Assembly: GCA_015522385.1 (NCBI GenBank)
Contig: WAMJ01000094.1
Span: 1 to 24,758, forward strand
Origin: Candidatus Heimdallarchaeota archaeon
GTDB taxonomy: Archaea; Asgardarchaeota; Heimdallarchaeia; Heimdallarchaeales; Kariarchaeaceae
Reading direction: 5' to 3'
Length of the DNA: 24,758 nucleotides
A model generated the notes under the pieces. That model saw only the letters and a program-made list of their open reading frames with translations. It had not been told where the DNA came from and made no database searches. The position numbers were made by a program, and so were the translations under genes. This document shows, piece after piece, positions 6,774 to 15,549 of the stretch (the first letter of the stretch is position 1; every line of letters starts with the position of its first letter).

Positions 6774-8633
6774 ATGACATATTTATTAGGTTCGAGATAT
6801 CGGAATCAAGTACTGCTAATTGGAATGTTGATCATATTCACTTCAACATCGAGTACCTATGCAGTCGTACCTTCTGGCTCTACACTTACTGTTGGTGAGC
6901 TGGGTTATGCTCCGTCCGGACAGGACATACCTATCGTCCTCTTTGCAGCTGACGCGTCAAATGCAGAGCTGGAAGGTGCTAGTCTAACACTTCAGATACT
7001 GGTAAATAATGGTGCTGACGGCAGTGGGGTAATAAACGGTGGGGGTCTTACTAATCAGGATGCAGCCATATCTACCGAGTATACTGCAACAAACTCCTCA
7101 GGATACCTTGTAGTTACATGGAGCACGCCCATGGTTGAAGGTAATGCAGAGATAATCGCTTCGGTCACCTCTGGCTCAGACACGTATACCTTCACCAATC
7201 AGATCATCACGCTTACATCGGACGTCCTAAGTCTGGATGCCACTGATGTAGGTGTACCATCTAATGTGTACTCGGGCTTTGAAACTAACGTAACTGTAAG
7301 TGGCCTGAACTTTATAGGTGGGAAGTATAGCAACGTGGATGTCTCATTATCCACATCGGGTGGAACACTTGAGCTACTCACTGGTAAGCTTAGTAGCTCG
7401 GGACTATTTGTCACAAAATGGCAGGCACCGGAGGTAATCACTCCCCAGAACGTCACGATAAGTGTGGACTTTCAGCTGGTGAACTCACGACAATACTCTG
7501 CTTCAGTGATTGTTGAGGTTGACCCAATTGACCTTGAGGCTTCCTCTATAGTGGCCAACAGCACTGCTACAGGATCTGAGACGGGTGTTGCCCTGCAGAT
7601 ACAGTCAAAGGGAAACTATGGAATCATTCCAGGTACCAACGGAACTATCTCGCAGACCAGTGGTGAGCTTCAGGGCGTTTTCTCAACTACACAATTTGTC
7701 ACCAACTCTTCTGGATATGCAGATCTTGTGTGGACAGCACCAAGACTGACTGGTGAACAGACCATCACTTTAACTGCGATCCTCGACTTCGAGGGAACCA
7801 ACAAGAACATTGAGATCAACATTACGGTGTCAGCTGCTACGTACGACATCAGTGTAGCATTCAATTCCACAACCCTCGACCCAGAACAGAGTGTGGAAAT
7901 GGTTGTCAAGGTAAGTGAAGATGGAAATGGTGTTTCGGAAGCTTCGGTTCTAGTCGACGCCTCTGATGGAACGGTTCTGGGTACTCAACCATTCATAACC
8001 AATGCAACTGGGTATGTGACCGTGATCTGGAAGGCAGACTTTGTCCCAGTCAACCTTATCGGCTCAAACGTGGAGTTGACTATTTCTGCCTTCGATAATG
8101 TCACTGGGACTTCAAATGTAGTCAAGTCAGTTCATGTTAACCCGTACCCAGTGAAGTTCAGCTATGCCGCAGTTCTCGATAAGACGGAATTCACTTTCGG
8201 TGATCCTGTTGATTTCAGTATAGTCGTTCTGAACTCTACTAACGGTGCCTATGAGGGTGCTCTTGTGACGGTAACTGCACTCGCAGGGCAGTTTGCCAGT
8301 AGCAATGATACGCAGGCATCAGCGGTAACTGATTCATTCGGTTTTGCAGATTTCACGTGGACTAGCGAAGGACTAGTTGATCCTGATGAGCCACAACAAT
8401 TAAGTTTCACTTACGAGGTCTCAATCTCAGAGTTCAACCTACTTGAATCAGGGAACTTCACCATCACAATACTACCTTCAGGTACGGTGTCAAACACAAA
8501 CATTACCACAAGCGATGGTATTCAAGAGAACACCGGTGGAATGGATCAGAATACTGCAACAATCATCATCGGTGGTGTTGCAGTAGTTGGGGCTGCTTCT
8601 GTTATAGCAGTACTTCTCAGGAGGAAAGGATAG
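6774..8633 (+). CDS. anchored surface protein with about five Ig-like (invasin-type) repeats
   Basis: The 619-residue protein begins with a signal peptide (basic start, hydrophobic residues about 13-28, then TSSTYA). About five beta-sandwich repeats of ~100 residues follow (approximate starts at residues 33, 144, 245, 350 and 450). Most end in a turn of the form N-S/A-S/T-G-Y or S-F-G-F and a strand such as VVTWSTP, DLVWTAP, VTVIWKA or DFTWTSE. This is the A-x-V-x-x-x-T-D-x-x-G-x-A-x-x-x-W pattern of bacterial Big-1/invasin-like domains. A Ser/Thr/Gly-rich linker leads to a C-terminal membrane helix (about 591-613) and RRKG. Sequons are frequent. It is a cell-surface structural or adhesive protein. 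Its stop codon directly abuts the start of the giant pilin-like gene, so the two are probably made together and act together. Confidence 0.83.
   Translation: MTYLLGSRYRNQVLLIGMLIIFTSTSSTYAVVPSGSTLTVGELGYAPSGQDIPIVLFAADASNAELEGASLTLQILVNNGADGSGVINGGGLTNQDAAISTEYTATNSSGYLVVTWSTPMVEGNAEIIASVTSGSDTYTFTNQIITLTSDVLSLDATDVGVPSNVYSGFETNVTVSGLNFIGGKYSNVDVSLSTSGGTLELLTGKLSSSGLFVTKWQAPEVITPQNVTISVDFQLVNSRQYSASVIVEVDPIDLEASSIVANSTATGSETGVALQIQSKGNYGIIPGTNGTISQTSGELQGVFSTTQFVTNSSGYADLVWTAPRLTGEQTITLTAILDFEGTNKNIEINITVSAATYDISVAFNSTTLDPEQSVEMVVKVSEDGNGVSEASVLVDASDGTVLGTQPFITNATGYVTVIWKADFVPVNLIGSNVELTISAFDNVTGTSNVVKSVHVNPYPVKFSYAAVLDKTEFTFGDPVDFSIVVLNSTNGAYEGALVTVTALAGQFASSNDTQASAVTDSFGFADFTWTSEGLVDPDEPQQLSFTYEVSISEFNLLESGNFTITILPSGTVSNTNITTSDGIQENTGGMDQNTATIIIGGVAVVGAASVIAVLLRRKG
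8619..8624 (+). promoter_or_regulatory. Shine-Dalgarno for the pilin-like gene, inside the upstream gene
   Basis: AGGAGG lies 9 nt before the TTG at 8634, within the last codons of the preceding gene (its LRRKG end). It supports the TTG start and indicates translational coupling, in contrast with the leaderless first gene. Confidence 0.75.
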
Positions 8634-11600
8634 TTGCAGAGAAGGAAGAAAGCAGTATCACCAGTCATAGCAATTGTGCTGATTATCGCACTCGTAGCCG
8701 CTACCGTTGGAACAGTTTGGGTTCTCATCCAGACATTCAACGGTGATAATATCGAGACGACGGTAGAGCTGGATATTGAGGGCTATTACGATTTTGACGG
8801 GAATGGACGAGCAGAGCTTGCTATCATTAAACTCACGCCTAAGCTTAATTCCATAGCCCTCAATGTGAGTGGTGCTACCGTCAACATTGAGAACTCCACG
8901 TACATTGGTTCTAGCTGGGGGTTACTTGGAAGTAGCTCTAAAGTTATAAGTGCATTCGAATCTGGATATTTCTTCGTCCATACTGACGATGCCAGTGAGG
9001 AGCTTATTGTAGGGCAAACCTACACAGTAAAGGTGACACTTGCTGCAGAGGCCACTCTTACTTTCACGGTAAATGAGGTTAAGTCAGTCGATCCTTTGAC
9101 CCTCGAAATTTTCAGCTCTGGTAGCTCAACCAGTCTCATGGTCAATGGTCAGGAGGTCATCCCTCAGCTCACTCCCGAGGAAATCGAGCTTCTTGCTTCT
9201 GAGACTCCACTCGGTAGTGTACGTGTAGTACTCTATAATCAAAGAACTGGATTTCCAGTTGCTAATATGGATAAGAATACAGCGAGTGATGGAAAAGTCA
9301 GTTTCAGGGTCAGACCAGGGCAGTACTTCGTCAAGATATTTGTTGGTTCCAAGACATTCTCATTCGGGCCATTCTTCCACCCCTCTAGTATAGATTCAAT
9401 CGGAAAGGTCAAGAAAATAACTGTCGAAGATGTCTTCTCACCTGTCACAGTTACCTACTCTGAGCAGAGTGTACCAGTAGAGGGTGCAACAATAGCCGTG
9501 AGGGAGAAGGTTACAATCGGTGGAACGGTGTACGAAAAGGTCACCGCATCCAACAAGCTCACAGATGTTAATGGGAGCGCAACATACGTTCTTCGGAATG
9601 GTGAATACAAGTTCCTTGCATATAGTGGATCCACTGTACCTGCTCCCTCTGACTGGGTGGATACCTCTGTCCAGAAGAATGTCAACATCAACGTAGAACC
9701 TGGAATCGTTTATGTCAAGGTCTCTACAAGTTCTGGATCTGTTGTGAAAAATGCCCGTGTCTCTGCATATGGCGTTATTAGTGGAAAGAACACGTATCTT
9801 GGCTATGGATATACTAACGATTCTGGGATAGTAAAGTTCTCAATCACCTCGTCGAACTTCCTGATTAAAGTGACACAAGGTGCTATCTACACATCGAGTG
9901 TCTTCAAGGTAGTTGCTGGGAAGACCTATGAGTACATCATCCAAGGTAACGATCTTACCGTGAACCTAAAGAGTCAGGACGGAACTGAAGTACCAAATAT
10001 CTACACCTACCTCTATAATGGGTACGGACAGTACTACGCTTCAGGTCGATCGGATTCAAACGGTCAGGTCAAATACACAGGACTTGCCAATGGCACCTAC
10101 TACCTCAAGTACTACCAAGGATCTGCTCTCAAGCAGACTTCACAGTTTTCAATATCTGGTAGTCTGGTCTACAATATCACCCTAACTGGTATACCCGTGT
10201 ACGTGAATGTGTCATCAGGTGGACAACCGCGAGTTAATCAGTATGTCTATGCCTACTCTTCAAGTGGTTCGTACCTCGGTTGGGGCAGGACAAATAGTAC
10301 TGGTGTTGCAGTATTCCTATTTGCCTCCAACGCATCAGCCTACTTCAGAGCATCTGCATACGTCTATAATGTTGGTTATACGTCATTTCAAACACCTCTG
10401 ATTACCCCGAGTAGCGGTATGTTAGTCAATTTCAAACTTGACGGTACAAGGGTCACAGTCAATGTTCAGGATCAGAACTCTAATCCACTATATAGACAGT
10501 ACGTCACTGTCTACGACTCAAATAACCAGAGTTTACAGTCGTCTTACACGAACACGAACGGACAGGTTGTATTCCTCCTGAAAGACGGAACCAATTATTC
10601 CGTCTCGTCAGGTGATGTCTTCTCATCGCAGTTCAACACCAGTGTGACAACTTCAATCTCCCTGACAGTATTTTCGGTCAGTTTTACAGTTCAAGCGCTT
10701 GCCGCTGATGGTTCAAACCTTGCTAATGCAAATATTTACCTATACGCTAATATCTCCAATGCTTGGAGGTATTCGGGTTATGTTAGAGCGGATGCCAACG
10801 GTCAATCTACATTCACCGCTGCCAACAGCACTAATTATCGAGTGTATGTATATGGTGGTGGTGTGAGGTTGTACTCAAATGCTTTCACAATATCGGAGGG
10901 TAAGGTAATCACCGTACAGCCCGCGACATTTACTGTAGAGGTAAATCTACCAGACGGTCCTTACGCCAACAGGTATGTCTATTTGTACACCCCTGAGAAC
11001 AACTACGTAACCTATGCGTACACTGACGCAAATGGTAATGCGACATTTAGTATAATTGATGGCTCTTCGTACAAACTCTATATCCCTACTGCTAGGTACT
11101 ACAGTAATGTCTTCTCAGCCACGAGTGGAGGATTCCTAAGATTAACGATCAGCCTACCTCAAATACAGCTACAGGTTAAGACATCCGCTGGGGATAACTA
11201 TACTCCTTCATCAACTTGGGAGTACGTCTATGTGTACTTCGCCAACGGTACGTATGCTGGTTATTCCTACCTCAACAGCACAGGAGCAGCGTCATACTAC
11301 CTTGTGGACGGTGAAAATTACTATTTCAGGATGTACAAGGCTGGTAGAGAGATCATTGGCTCTACTTTCACTGCAACCGATGGTCTGATTGAGAGCTTGA
11401 CAGTTATTGGTAACCAAGTCTCGGTTACAGTCCGGTTCGATGGATCGACTGTGTCAAATGCTTATGTCTATCTCTACGATGCTGTAACCCGGCGATACAT
11501 GGGATATGGACGTACGAACAGCACTGGTGTAGTAGTGTTTGATGGGGTGTTGAATGGCACGTTCTATGCCTACGTTAGTTCATCCTCTATCAGGCAAACC

Positions 11601-12401
11601 AGTTCGGACTTCACCGTGATCGGAGACACAAATTATGATTTCGACATAACAACAACCACTCTAACCGTAACTCTTTACCAAGTTGACTCTAGCTCTACAA
11701 TTGGCTCGGGACAGAGGGTATATGTCCGTACACTCGATGGATACTACTCGGGATATCAGACTTCTGATGCATCGGGTCAGGTGACCTTCACTGTCGCCGA
11801 CAATAGCTCTTACTATGTGTATTCCTACTACTCGGCCCAAACTAGCTACGTCTACTCTGACATCATCGATATCAACGGAACCACAACAGCTACAGTACGG
11901 CCCGTTTCAATCTATATCTCGATTGAGGACAGTGCGTCTAACCCTGTTCAGGGGATGCGTGTATTTCTCCAGAGAGAGGGCATCGCTATGGGCTACGGAG
12001 TGAGCAACTCAACTGGTACAGCAACCATCTATGGGAACAATGGTACCAGCTACTTCTACTCTGCTGCTAAGTACTCGCTCTCTTACGGATACAGCTACTC
12101 AAACTTCACTGCTATCACTGCCACAACTGGTGTAGTCGGTACACTAAACATCGGGGGTGGTGACGTAAAAGTCACTGTTGTGGACTCTAGTGGAAATCCC
12201 GCAGCGAATGCCTACGTCTATCTATACAAACCTGTGGGTTCATCCTACCAGTGGACAGGGTACTACGGTCGGACTGATAGTAACGGTATATTGACTTTGT
12301 CAGGTGTTGGTGAAGGGACCTATGTGGCATATTCCTACGGTATATACTCCACTCAGTTCCTTGTGAACTCTGCATTAACTACTGTAACCCTCACTCTCTA
12401 A
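8634..12401 (+). CDS. giant type IV pilin-like protein with about 13 beta-sandwich repeats
   Basis: The 1255-residue protein starts at TTG, immediately after the TAG of the upstream gene. The N-terminus RRKKAVSPVIAIVLIIALVA is the class III signal and hydrophobic helix of archaeal type IV pilins (DUF1628/PF07790 type), expected to be cleaved after the basic stretch by a PibD/FlaK-like peptidase. Residues about 40-190 form a pilin-like head that includes DFDGNGRAEL. From about residue 191 to the last residue runs a series of ~80-residue repeats. Each has a first strand V-x-V, a strand like YVYLY, an aromatic G-Y-G turn, T-N-S-T-G-x-x-x-F, and an N-G-T-Y-Y strand, resembling carboxypeptidase-regulatory or transthyretin-like sandwiches. 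The repeats are rich in Tyr, Ser and sequons and poor in Lys, which argues against Lys-Asn isopeptide bonds. No C-terminal anchor exists. Usual archaeal pilins are 100-200 residues. It is probably an adhesin or stalk held by its pilin helix or built into a pilus. Confidence 0.85.
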   Translation: MQRRKKAVSPVIAIVLIIALVAATVGTVWVLIQTFNGDNIETTVELDIEGYYDFDGNGRAELAIIKLTPKLNSIALNVSGATVNIENSTYIGSSWGLLGSSSKVISAFESGYFFVHTDDASEELIVGQTYTVKVTLAAEATLTFTVNEVKSVDPLTLEIFSSGSSTSLMVNGQEVIPQLTPEEIELLASETPLGSVRVVLYNQRTGFPVANMDKNTASDGKVSFRVRPGQYFVKIFVGSKTFSFGPFFHPSSIDSIGKVKKITVEDVFSPVTVTYSEQSVPVEGATIAVREKVTIGGTVYEKVTASNKLTDVNGSATYVLRNGEYKFLAYSGSTVPAPSDWVDTSVQKNVNINVEPGIVYVKVSTSSGSVVKNARVSAYGVISGKNTYLGYGYTNDSGIVKFSITSSNFLIKVTQGAIYTSSVFKVVAGKTYEYIIQGNDLTVNLKSQDGTEVPNIYTYLYNGYGQYYASGRSDSNGQVKYTGLANGTYYLKYYQGSALKQTSQFSISGSLVYNITLTGIPVYVNVSSGGQPRVNQYVYAYSSSGSYLGWGRTNSTGVAVFLFASNASAYFRASAYVYNVGYTSFQTPLITPSSGMLVNFKLDGTRVTVNVQDQNSNPLYRQYVTVYDSNNQSLQSSYTNTNGQVVFLLKDGTNYSVSSGDVFSSQFNTSVTTSISLTVFSVSFTVQALAADGSNLANANIYLYANISNAWRYSGYVRADANGQSTFTAANSTNYRVYVYGGGVRLYSNAFTISEGKVITVQPATFTVEVNLPDGPYANRYVYLYTPENNYVTYAYTDANGNATFSIIDGSSYKLYIPTARYYSNVFSATSGGFLRLTISLPQIQLQVKTSAGDNYTPSSTWEYVYVYFANGTYAGYSYLNSTGAASYYLVDGENYYFRMYKAGREIIGSTFTATDGLIESLTVIGNQVSVTVRFDGSTVSNAYVYLYDAVTRRYMGYGRTNSTGVVVFDGVLNGTFYAYVSSSSIRQTSSDFTVIGDTNYDFDITTTTLTVTLYQVDSSSTIGSGQRVYVRTLDGYYSGYQTSDASGQVTFTVADNSSYYVYSYYSAQTSYVYSDIIDINGTTTATVRPVSIYISIEDSASNPVQGMRVFLQREGIAMGYGVSNSTGTATIYGNNGTSYFYSAAKYSLSYGYSYSNFTAITATTGVVGTLNIGGGDVKVTVVDSSGNPAANAYVYLYKPVGSSYQWTGYYGRTDSNGILTLSGVGEGTYVAYSYGIYSTQFLVNSALTTVTLTL
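9204..12398 (+). repeat. about 13 tandem ~80-residue protein repeats
   Basis: The repeats are visible at protein level only; the DNA is diverged. Landmarks include YTNDSGIVKF, RSDSNGQVKY, RTNSTGVAVF, NTNGQVVF, ADANGQSTF, TDANGNATF, LNSTGAASY, RTNSTGVVVF, SDASGQVTF, SNSTGTATI and RTDSNGILTL, spaced by about 75-85 residues. The two most N-terminal copies are the least typical. Confidence 0.8.
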
Positions 12402-13305
12402 TGATTACAGATCCCTTTGAATCAATACTTGTAATATATCCATCAATTTTATAGCTCAAGTCCAGATCCTTAATTCTATGTAACGCAATATTTGCTTGGT
12501 CACGATACCTGTACCAACCAAAGAGGGTAGGTCCTGCACCCGAGATGGTGAAGCCCATTGCACCATTCGCCATGGCTTGTTCTTTTATCTCGTCAAATTG
12601 GGGGATGAATCTCTTTCTCTGCGGTTCGATGATCTTGTCGCTGAGAACCCTCGACATATCTTCAAGATCTTTTGTGTGGAGGGTGTGGATGAAAAGTGAG
12701 TGTCTCATGCTTTGCTCGACATACTGTTCCATGGATATTTCTGAGGACAGGGCTGCTCTCGCTTCACTGGTCTTTACGATAAGATGGGGATGGATAAGGA
12801 GCACGGTGACATCAGGTACAGGGAGCTTCCTAACAATGAATCCTTTGTCCTTGATGCACATCGTCATCCCTCCGAAGAGTGATGCGGCAACGTTGTCCCC
12901 ATGTGGTGTTCCTCCGGAGGCGATTGCTTCTCCATCAAGCGCATATTCAAAGAGCTTTTCCCTGTCCAAGGGAGTATCGAGAAAGGCATTCGCCGCGGTT
13001 ACAGCAGCTACTGCAGAGGCTGCTGAACCCCCAAGACCAGAACCTAAAGGAATCCCCTTCAATATCTCTACGTCGAAGCCAAAGTCAAGATCTTCTCTCT
13101 CTATGAGCGAGAGCAATGCACCACCAGCAGTGTTCTTTGATGCCTCTACTGGAATCTGATCAGAGCCAGATATGCGCGTAATCTCTACACCTCCACTATT
13201 TTTAGTAAGCACCACCTCGTCGTAGAGTACAGGGACAGAAAATCCCATGATGTCAAAACCTGTGAAGACATTCGCCACAGAGGCGGGTGCTCTGGCTCGG
13301 ATCAT
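12391..13305 (-). CDS. thrB: homoserine kinase
   Basis: The enzyme phosphorylates L-homoserine with ATP, the step before threonine synthase. The 304-residue length is typical. As a GHMP kinase it shows the N-terminal R-A-P-A-S-V-A-N-V-F-T-G-F-D motif (5-18), the phosphate loop IPLGSGLGGSAASA (about 85-98), GGTPHGDNVAASLFGG (about 131-146), and near the C-terminus AMGFTISGAGPTLFGW. The ATG overlaps the thrC stop as ATGA, and a strong SD lies 9 nt upstream within thrC, so the two are translationally coupled. The 3' end overlaps the oppositely oriented pilin-like gene by 11 bp. Confidence 0.95.
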   Translation of the reverse strand: MIRARAPASVANVFTGFDIMGFSVPVLYDEVVLTKNSGGVEITRISGSDQIPVEASKNTAGGALLSLIEREDLDFGFDVEILKGIPLGSGLGGSAASAVAAVTAANAFLDTPLDREKLFEYALDGEAIASGGTPHGDNVAASLFGGMTMCIKDKGFIVRKLPVPDVTVLLIHPHLIVKTSEARAALSSEISMEQYVEQSMRHSLFIHTLHTKDLEDMSRVLSDKIIEPQRKRFIPQFDEIKEQAMANGAMGFTISGAGPTLFGWYRYRDQANIALHRIKDLDLSYKIDGYITSIDSKGSVIIRE

Positions 13306-14555
13306 TGATCTAAAACCTCCCTGTACCTGCTGAGAACGGCCCTTGCATCTGCTCTAATGTCTACAACGGTGTTGGGTCTCTGCAATAGTTCCATGAGCTG
13401 ATGTGGTACGGGTATACTTTGTCCAATTTCCTGTTCCACTATCTCCTTGAACTTAGCGGGATCTGCGGTAGCAACAAGAACCGGTTTTGACCATCCAAGG
13501 AGTTTCCAGACATGGTATGCAGTAGCAGTGTGCGGGCAAATAGGTCTATTGTACTCTTCCCAGAAGTCCCTCAGAGCCTTCTTGATTTCAGAATCCAGAA
13601 CAGAGTGAGAATCAAGCTCACTGAGATCTATGATCTGCTGTTTGAGCAGATCCAAGAACCTCTCCATGTTACTCGGATTGCCGACGTCCATCGCATTAGC
13701 AAGTGTAGCGATTGATGCCCTTGGGGTAAATTCAAGGGTTGTGAAGAACTCAGGTATTGGACGGTTGGCATTGGTGGCCATCGCTATCCTACCAATAGGA
13801 AGACCCGAGACCTTAGCCCAGATACATGCCATTGCATTTCCCATATTACCCGTGGGTATGATGTAGTCGGTCTTCTCCCCTGTTTTCCTGAAATGCTGGA
13901 GTGATGAGACTGCGTAGTAGGTGCACTGGGGAAGGAGCCTTCCGATGTTAATGGAGTTGGCTGAGCTGAACTCTTCGTTCTCCATGAAGATCTCCTTAAC
14001 GATACGTTGGCAGTCATCGAAATCTCCATCCACCCTGAATGATACGATGTTGTTATCCCAGCACGTGAGCTGTTTCTCCTGTATCTCGGAGATCTTTCCC
14101 TTCGGAAAGAGGATCAAAACTCTGGTATTAGCCACATTGTGAAAAGCTGATGCTACCGCAGAGCCAGTGTCACCTGATGTCGCAACCAAGATTGTCTTCT
14201 CCCCTCTGATATTGGACAAGCATCTCGCCAGGAATCTTGCCCCGACATCTTTGAACGCATTTGTAGGACCCATGGTGAGGTCAAGGAGTTCGACCGACCC
14301 TAGATCAACTAGGGGGATATTGAAGTTGAAAGCATTACAGACTATTTCTGATAGATGATCACTAAGTGAACTTCCCTTGAAAAATGGTTCAAGGAACTTC
14401 AAGGCTATGTCGGTATATTCCGTCAGTCCGTCAAAATCCTCTGGTGTGAAACTGGGGAATTCCTCGGGAACGAACAGTCCTCCATCGTCTGCCAGACCCT
14501 TGAGAATGGCATCCTCAATAGAAAATCTCTCGCCCTCACGGGTGCTCTTGAACAT
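13302..14555 (-). CDS. thrC: threonine synthase (PLP-dependent)
   Basis: The enzyme converts O-phosphohomoserine to L-threonine. The N-terminus FKSTREGERFSIEDAILKGLADDGGLFVPEE is the classical bacterial/yeast-type ThrC start. The PLP lysine is in GPTNAFKDVGARF (K102), the phosphate loop is ATSGDTGSA, and TGNMGNAMA follows. I place the start at the ATG of 14555 (417 residues) because AGGAAG (14562-14567, minus) lies 6 nt before it; a GTG directly upstream at 14558 would leave only 3 nt. It lies 23 bp after the nitrilase stop on the same strand and overlaps thrB by 4 bp, so nitrilase-thrC-thrB is probably one transcript. Confidence 0.95.
   Translation of the reverse strand: MFKSTREGERFSIEDAILKGLADDGGLFVPEEFPSFTPEDFDGLTEYTDIALKFLEPFFKGSSLSDHLSEIVCNAFNFNIPLVDLGSVELLDLTMGPTNAFKDVGARFLARCLSNIRGEKTILVATSGDTGSAVASAFHNVANTRVLILFPKGKISEIQEKQLTCWDNNIVSFRVDGDFDDCQRIVKEIFMENEEFSSANSINIGRLLPQCTYYAVSSLQHFRKTGEKTDYIIPTGNMGNAMACIWAKVSGLPIGRIAMATNANRPIPEFFTTLEFTPRASIATLANAMDVGNPSNMERFLDLLKQQIIDLSELDSHSVLDSEIKKALRDFWEEYNRPICPHTATAYHVWKLLGWSKPVLVATADPAKFKEIVEQEIGQSIPVPHQLMELLQRPNTVVDIRADARAVLSRYREVLDQ
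13315..13321 (-). promoter_or_regulatory. Shine-Dalgarno for thrB within thrC
   Basis: GGGAGGT on the minus strand, 9 nt before the thrB ATG at 13305 and inside the last codons of thrC. It points to coupled translation. Confidence 0.75.
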
Positions 14556-14561
14556 CACTGA

Positions 14562-14567
14562 CTTCCT
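14562..14567 (-). promoter_or_regulatory. Shine-Dalgarno that decides the thrC start
   Basis: AGGAAG on the minus strand, 6 nt before the ATG at 14555. It favours this ATG over the in-frame GTG at 14558. Confidence 0.55.
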
Positions 14568-14578
14568 GTGGATGGGAA

Positions 14579-15523
14579 TTATTTATCTCTCTTGTATCGG
14601 GGAAATATATCTGGGCGAGAATAGTGTCCACTGTAGTCAAAGTTCTGCCTTTCCTCTATCACCATCATGGGGTCAATGTCCGCGTAGATTATCCCCTCCT
14701 GATTGATTAGAGGTCCAGCAATGATTTCACCCCTTGGGTTTACGATCATAGAACCACCGTTCTGCCAATAGTCTTTCCCTATCATCACGTCCTTTACGGG
14801 GAATTCATCTTCATTCAGGTGCTCGAAGTCCTCTGATCTCAAGATTCCGGATACAGAGATTACATAAGATCTCCCTTCGAGAGCCATGAACTTTGAGATG
14901 TGCTCGGTTAATCCTAGGCTTCCGGGCCAACAGCTCACATGTAGTGTCTCTCCCTGATCATGAAGGGCTATCCTCGTGTGTGGAATCCACGACTCCCAGC
15001 AGTTGAGGCTTCCCAACCTCATCCCTTTAAATTCGTGGGTGATAAGTCCCTCCGCATCACCATCTGCCCAAACAAGTCTCTCTTCATAGGTAGGCTTGAC
15101 CTTGCGATGGCGACCAATCAGATTGCCTTTGTCGTCTATGGTAACGATTGTAGCATATACAGATCCGCTCTCCCGTTCCACAAGACCCCCAAGGAGAAAG
15201 ACCTCCAGTTCGTCTGCCAGAGCACACATACTTTGAATAATACCTGACTGGCTTTGACCATTTGGAGCAATATCGACTGCTTCCTCCCAGTACTTCGCAT
15301 AAATCCTCTTCTGTTTACTGTCGTTAAACCTCGCTCCTCCCGAAGGACTCAACCATTGAGGATATCCTGGAATTAGGGTCTCTCCCCAAGTTATGAGTTT
15401 TGCCCCGTTCGATGCGGCCTCCCTGATAAACCTCTCCAGTTTGTCCCATGTTGCTTCTCTTCTCAAGAATACGGGTGCAATCTGCACAGCTGCAACCTTA
15501 ATTGAATCCATATGTATACCCAT
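14579..15523 (-). CDS. nitrilase (branch 1 of the nitrilase superfamily)
   Basis: This 314-residue enzyme should hydrolyse a nitrile to the carboxylic acid and ammonia. The Glu-Lys-Cys triad is visible: E48 in TWGETLIPGYP, K143 in HRKVKPTYEE, and C175 in LNCWESWIPHTR. The C-W-E context, the following R-x-A-L-x-x-Q-G-E-x-x-H-V-S-C-W-P-G segment and the RPD-x-F end are characteristic of branch-1 true nitrilases rather than amidases or carbamoylases. Substrate specificity cannot be deduced. Either the ATG at 15523 (TTATAAGTA box about 32 nt upstream) or the in-frame ATG four codons later may be used. It lies just upstream of thrC and thrB on the same strand; a functional link to threonine metabolism is not known to me. 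Confidence 0.9.
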   Translation of the reverse strand: MGIHMDSIKVAAVQIAPVFLRREATWDKLERFIREAASNGAKLITWGETLIPGYPQWLSPSGGARFNDSKQKRIYAKYWEEAVDIAPNGQSQSGIIQSMCALADELEVFLLGGLVERESGSVYATIVTIDDKGNLIGRHRKVKPTYEERLVWADGDAEGLITHEFKGMRLGSLNCWESWIPHTRIALHDQGETLHVSCWPGSLGLTEHISKFMALEGRSYVISVSGILRSEDFEHLNEDEFPVKDVMIGKDYWQNGGSMIVNPRGEIIAGPLINQEGIIYADIDPMMVIEERQNFDYSGHYSRPDIFPRYKRDK

Positions 15524-15549
15524 CTATACTGCTTTTAGCTCTTGAGTTG

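Noticed and set aside
9204..12398. Possible DNA-level tandem repeat or CRISPR-like array
   Set aside because: The repetition is only at protein level; spacing varies and the DNA of the units differs throughout.
12545..13159. 204-codon plus-strand frame opposite thrB
   Set aside because: It is antisense to an unmistakable homoserine kinase and reads as a Ser/Pro-rich sequence without motifs or a promoter.
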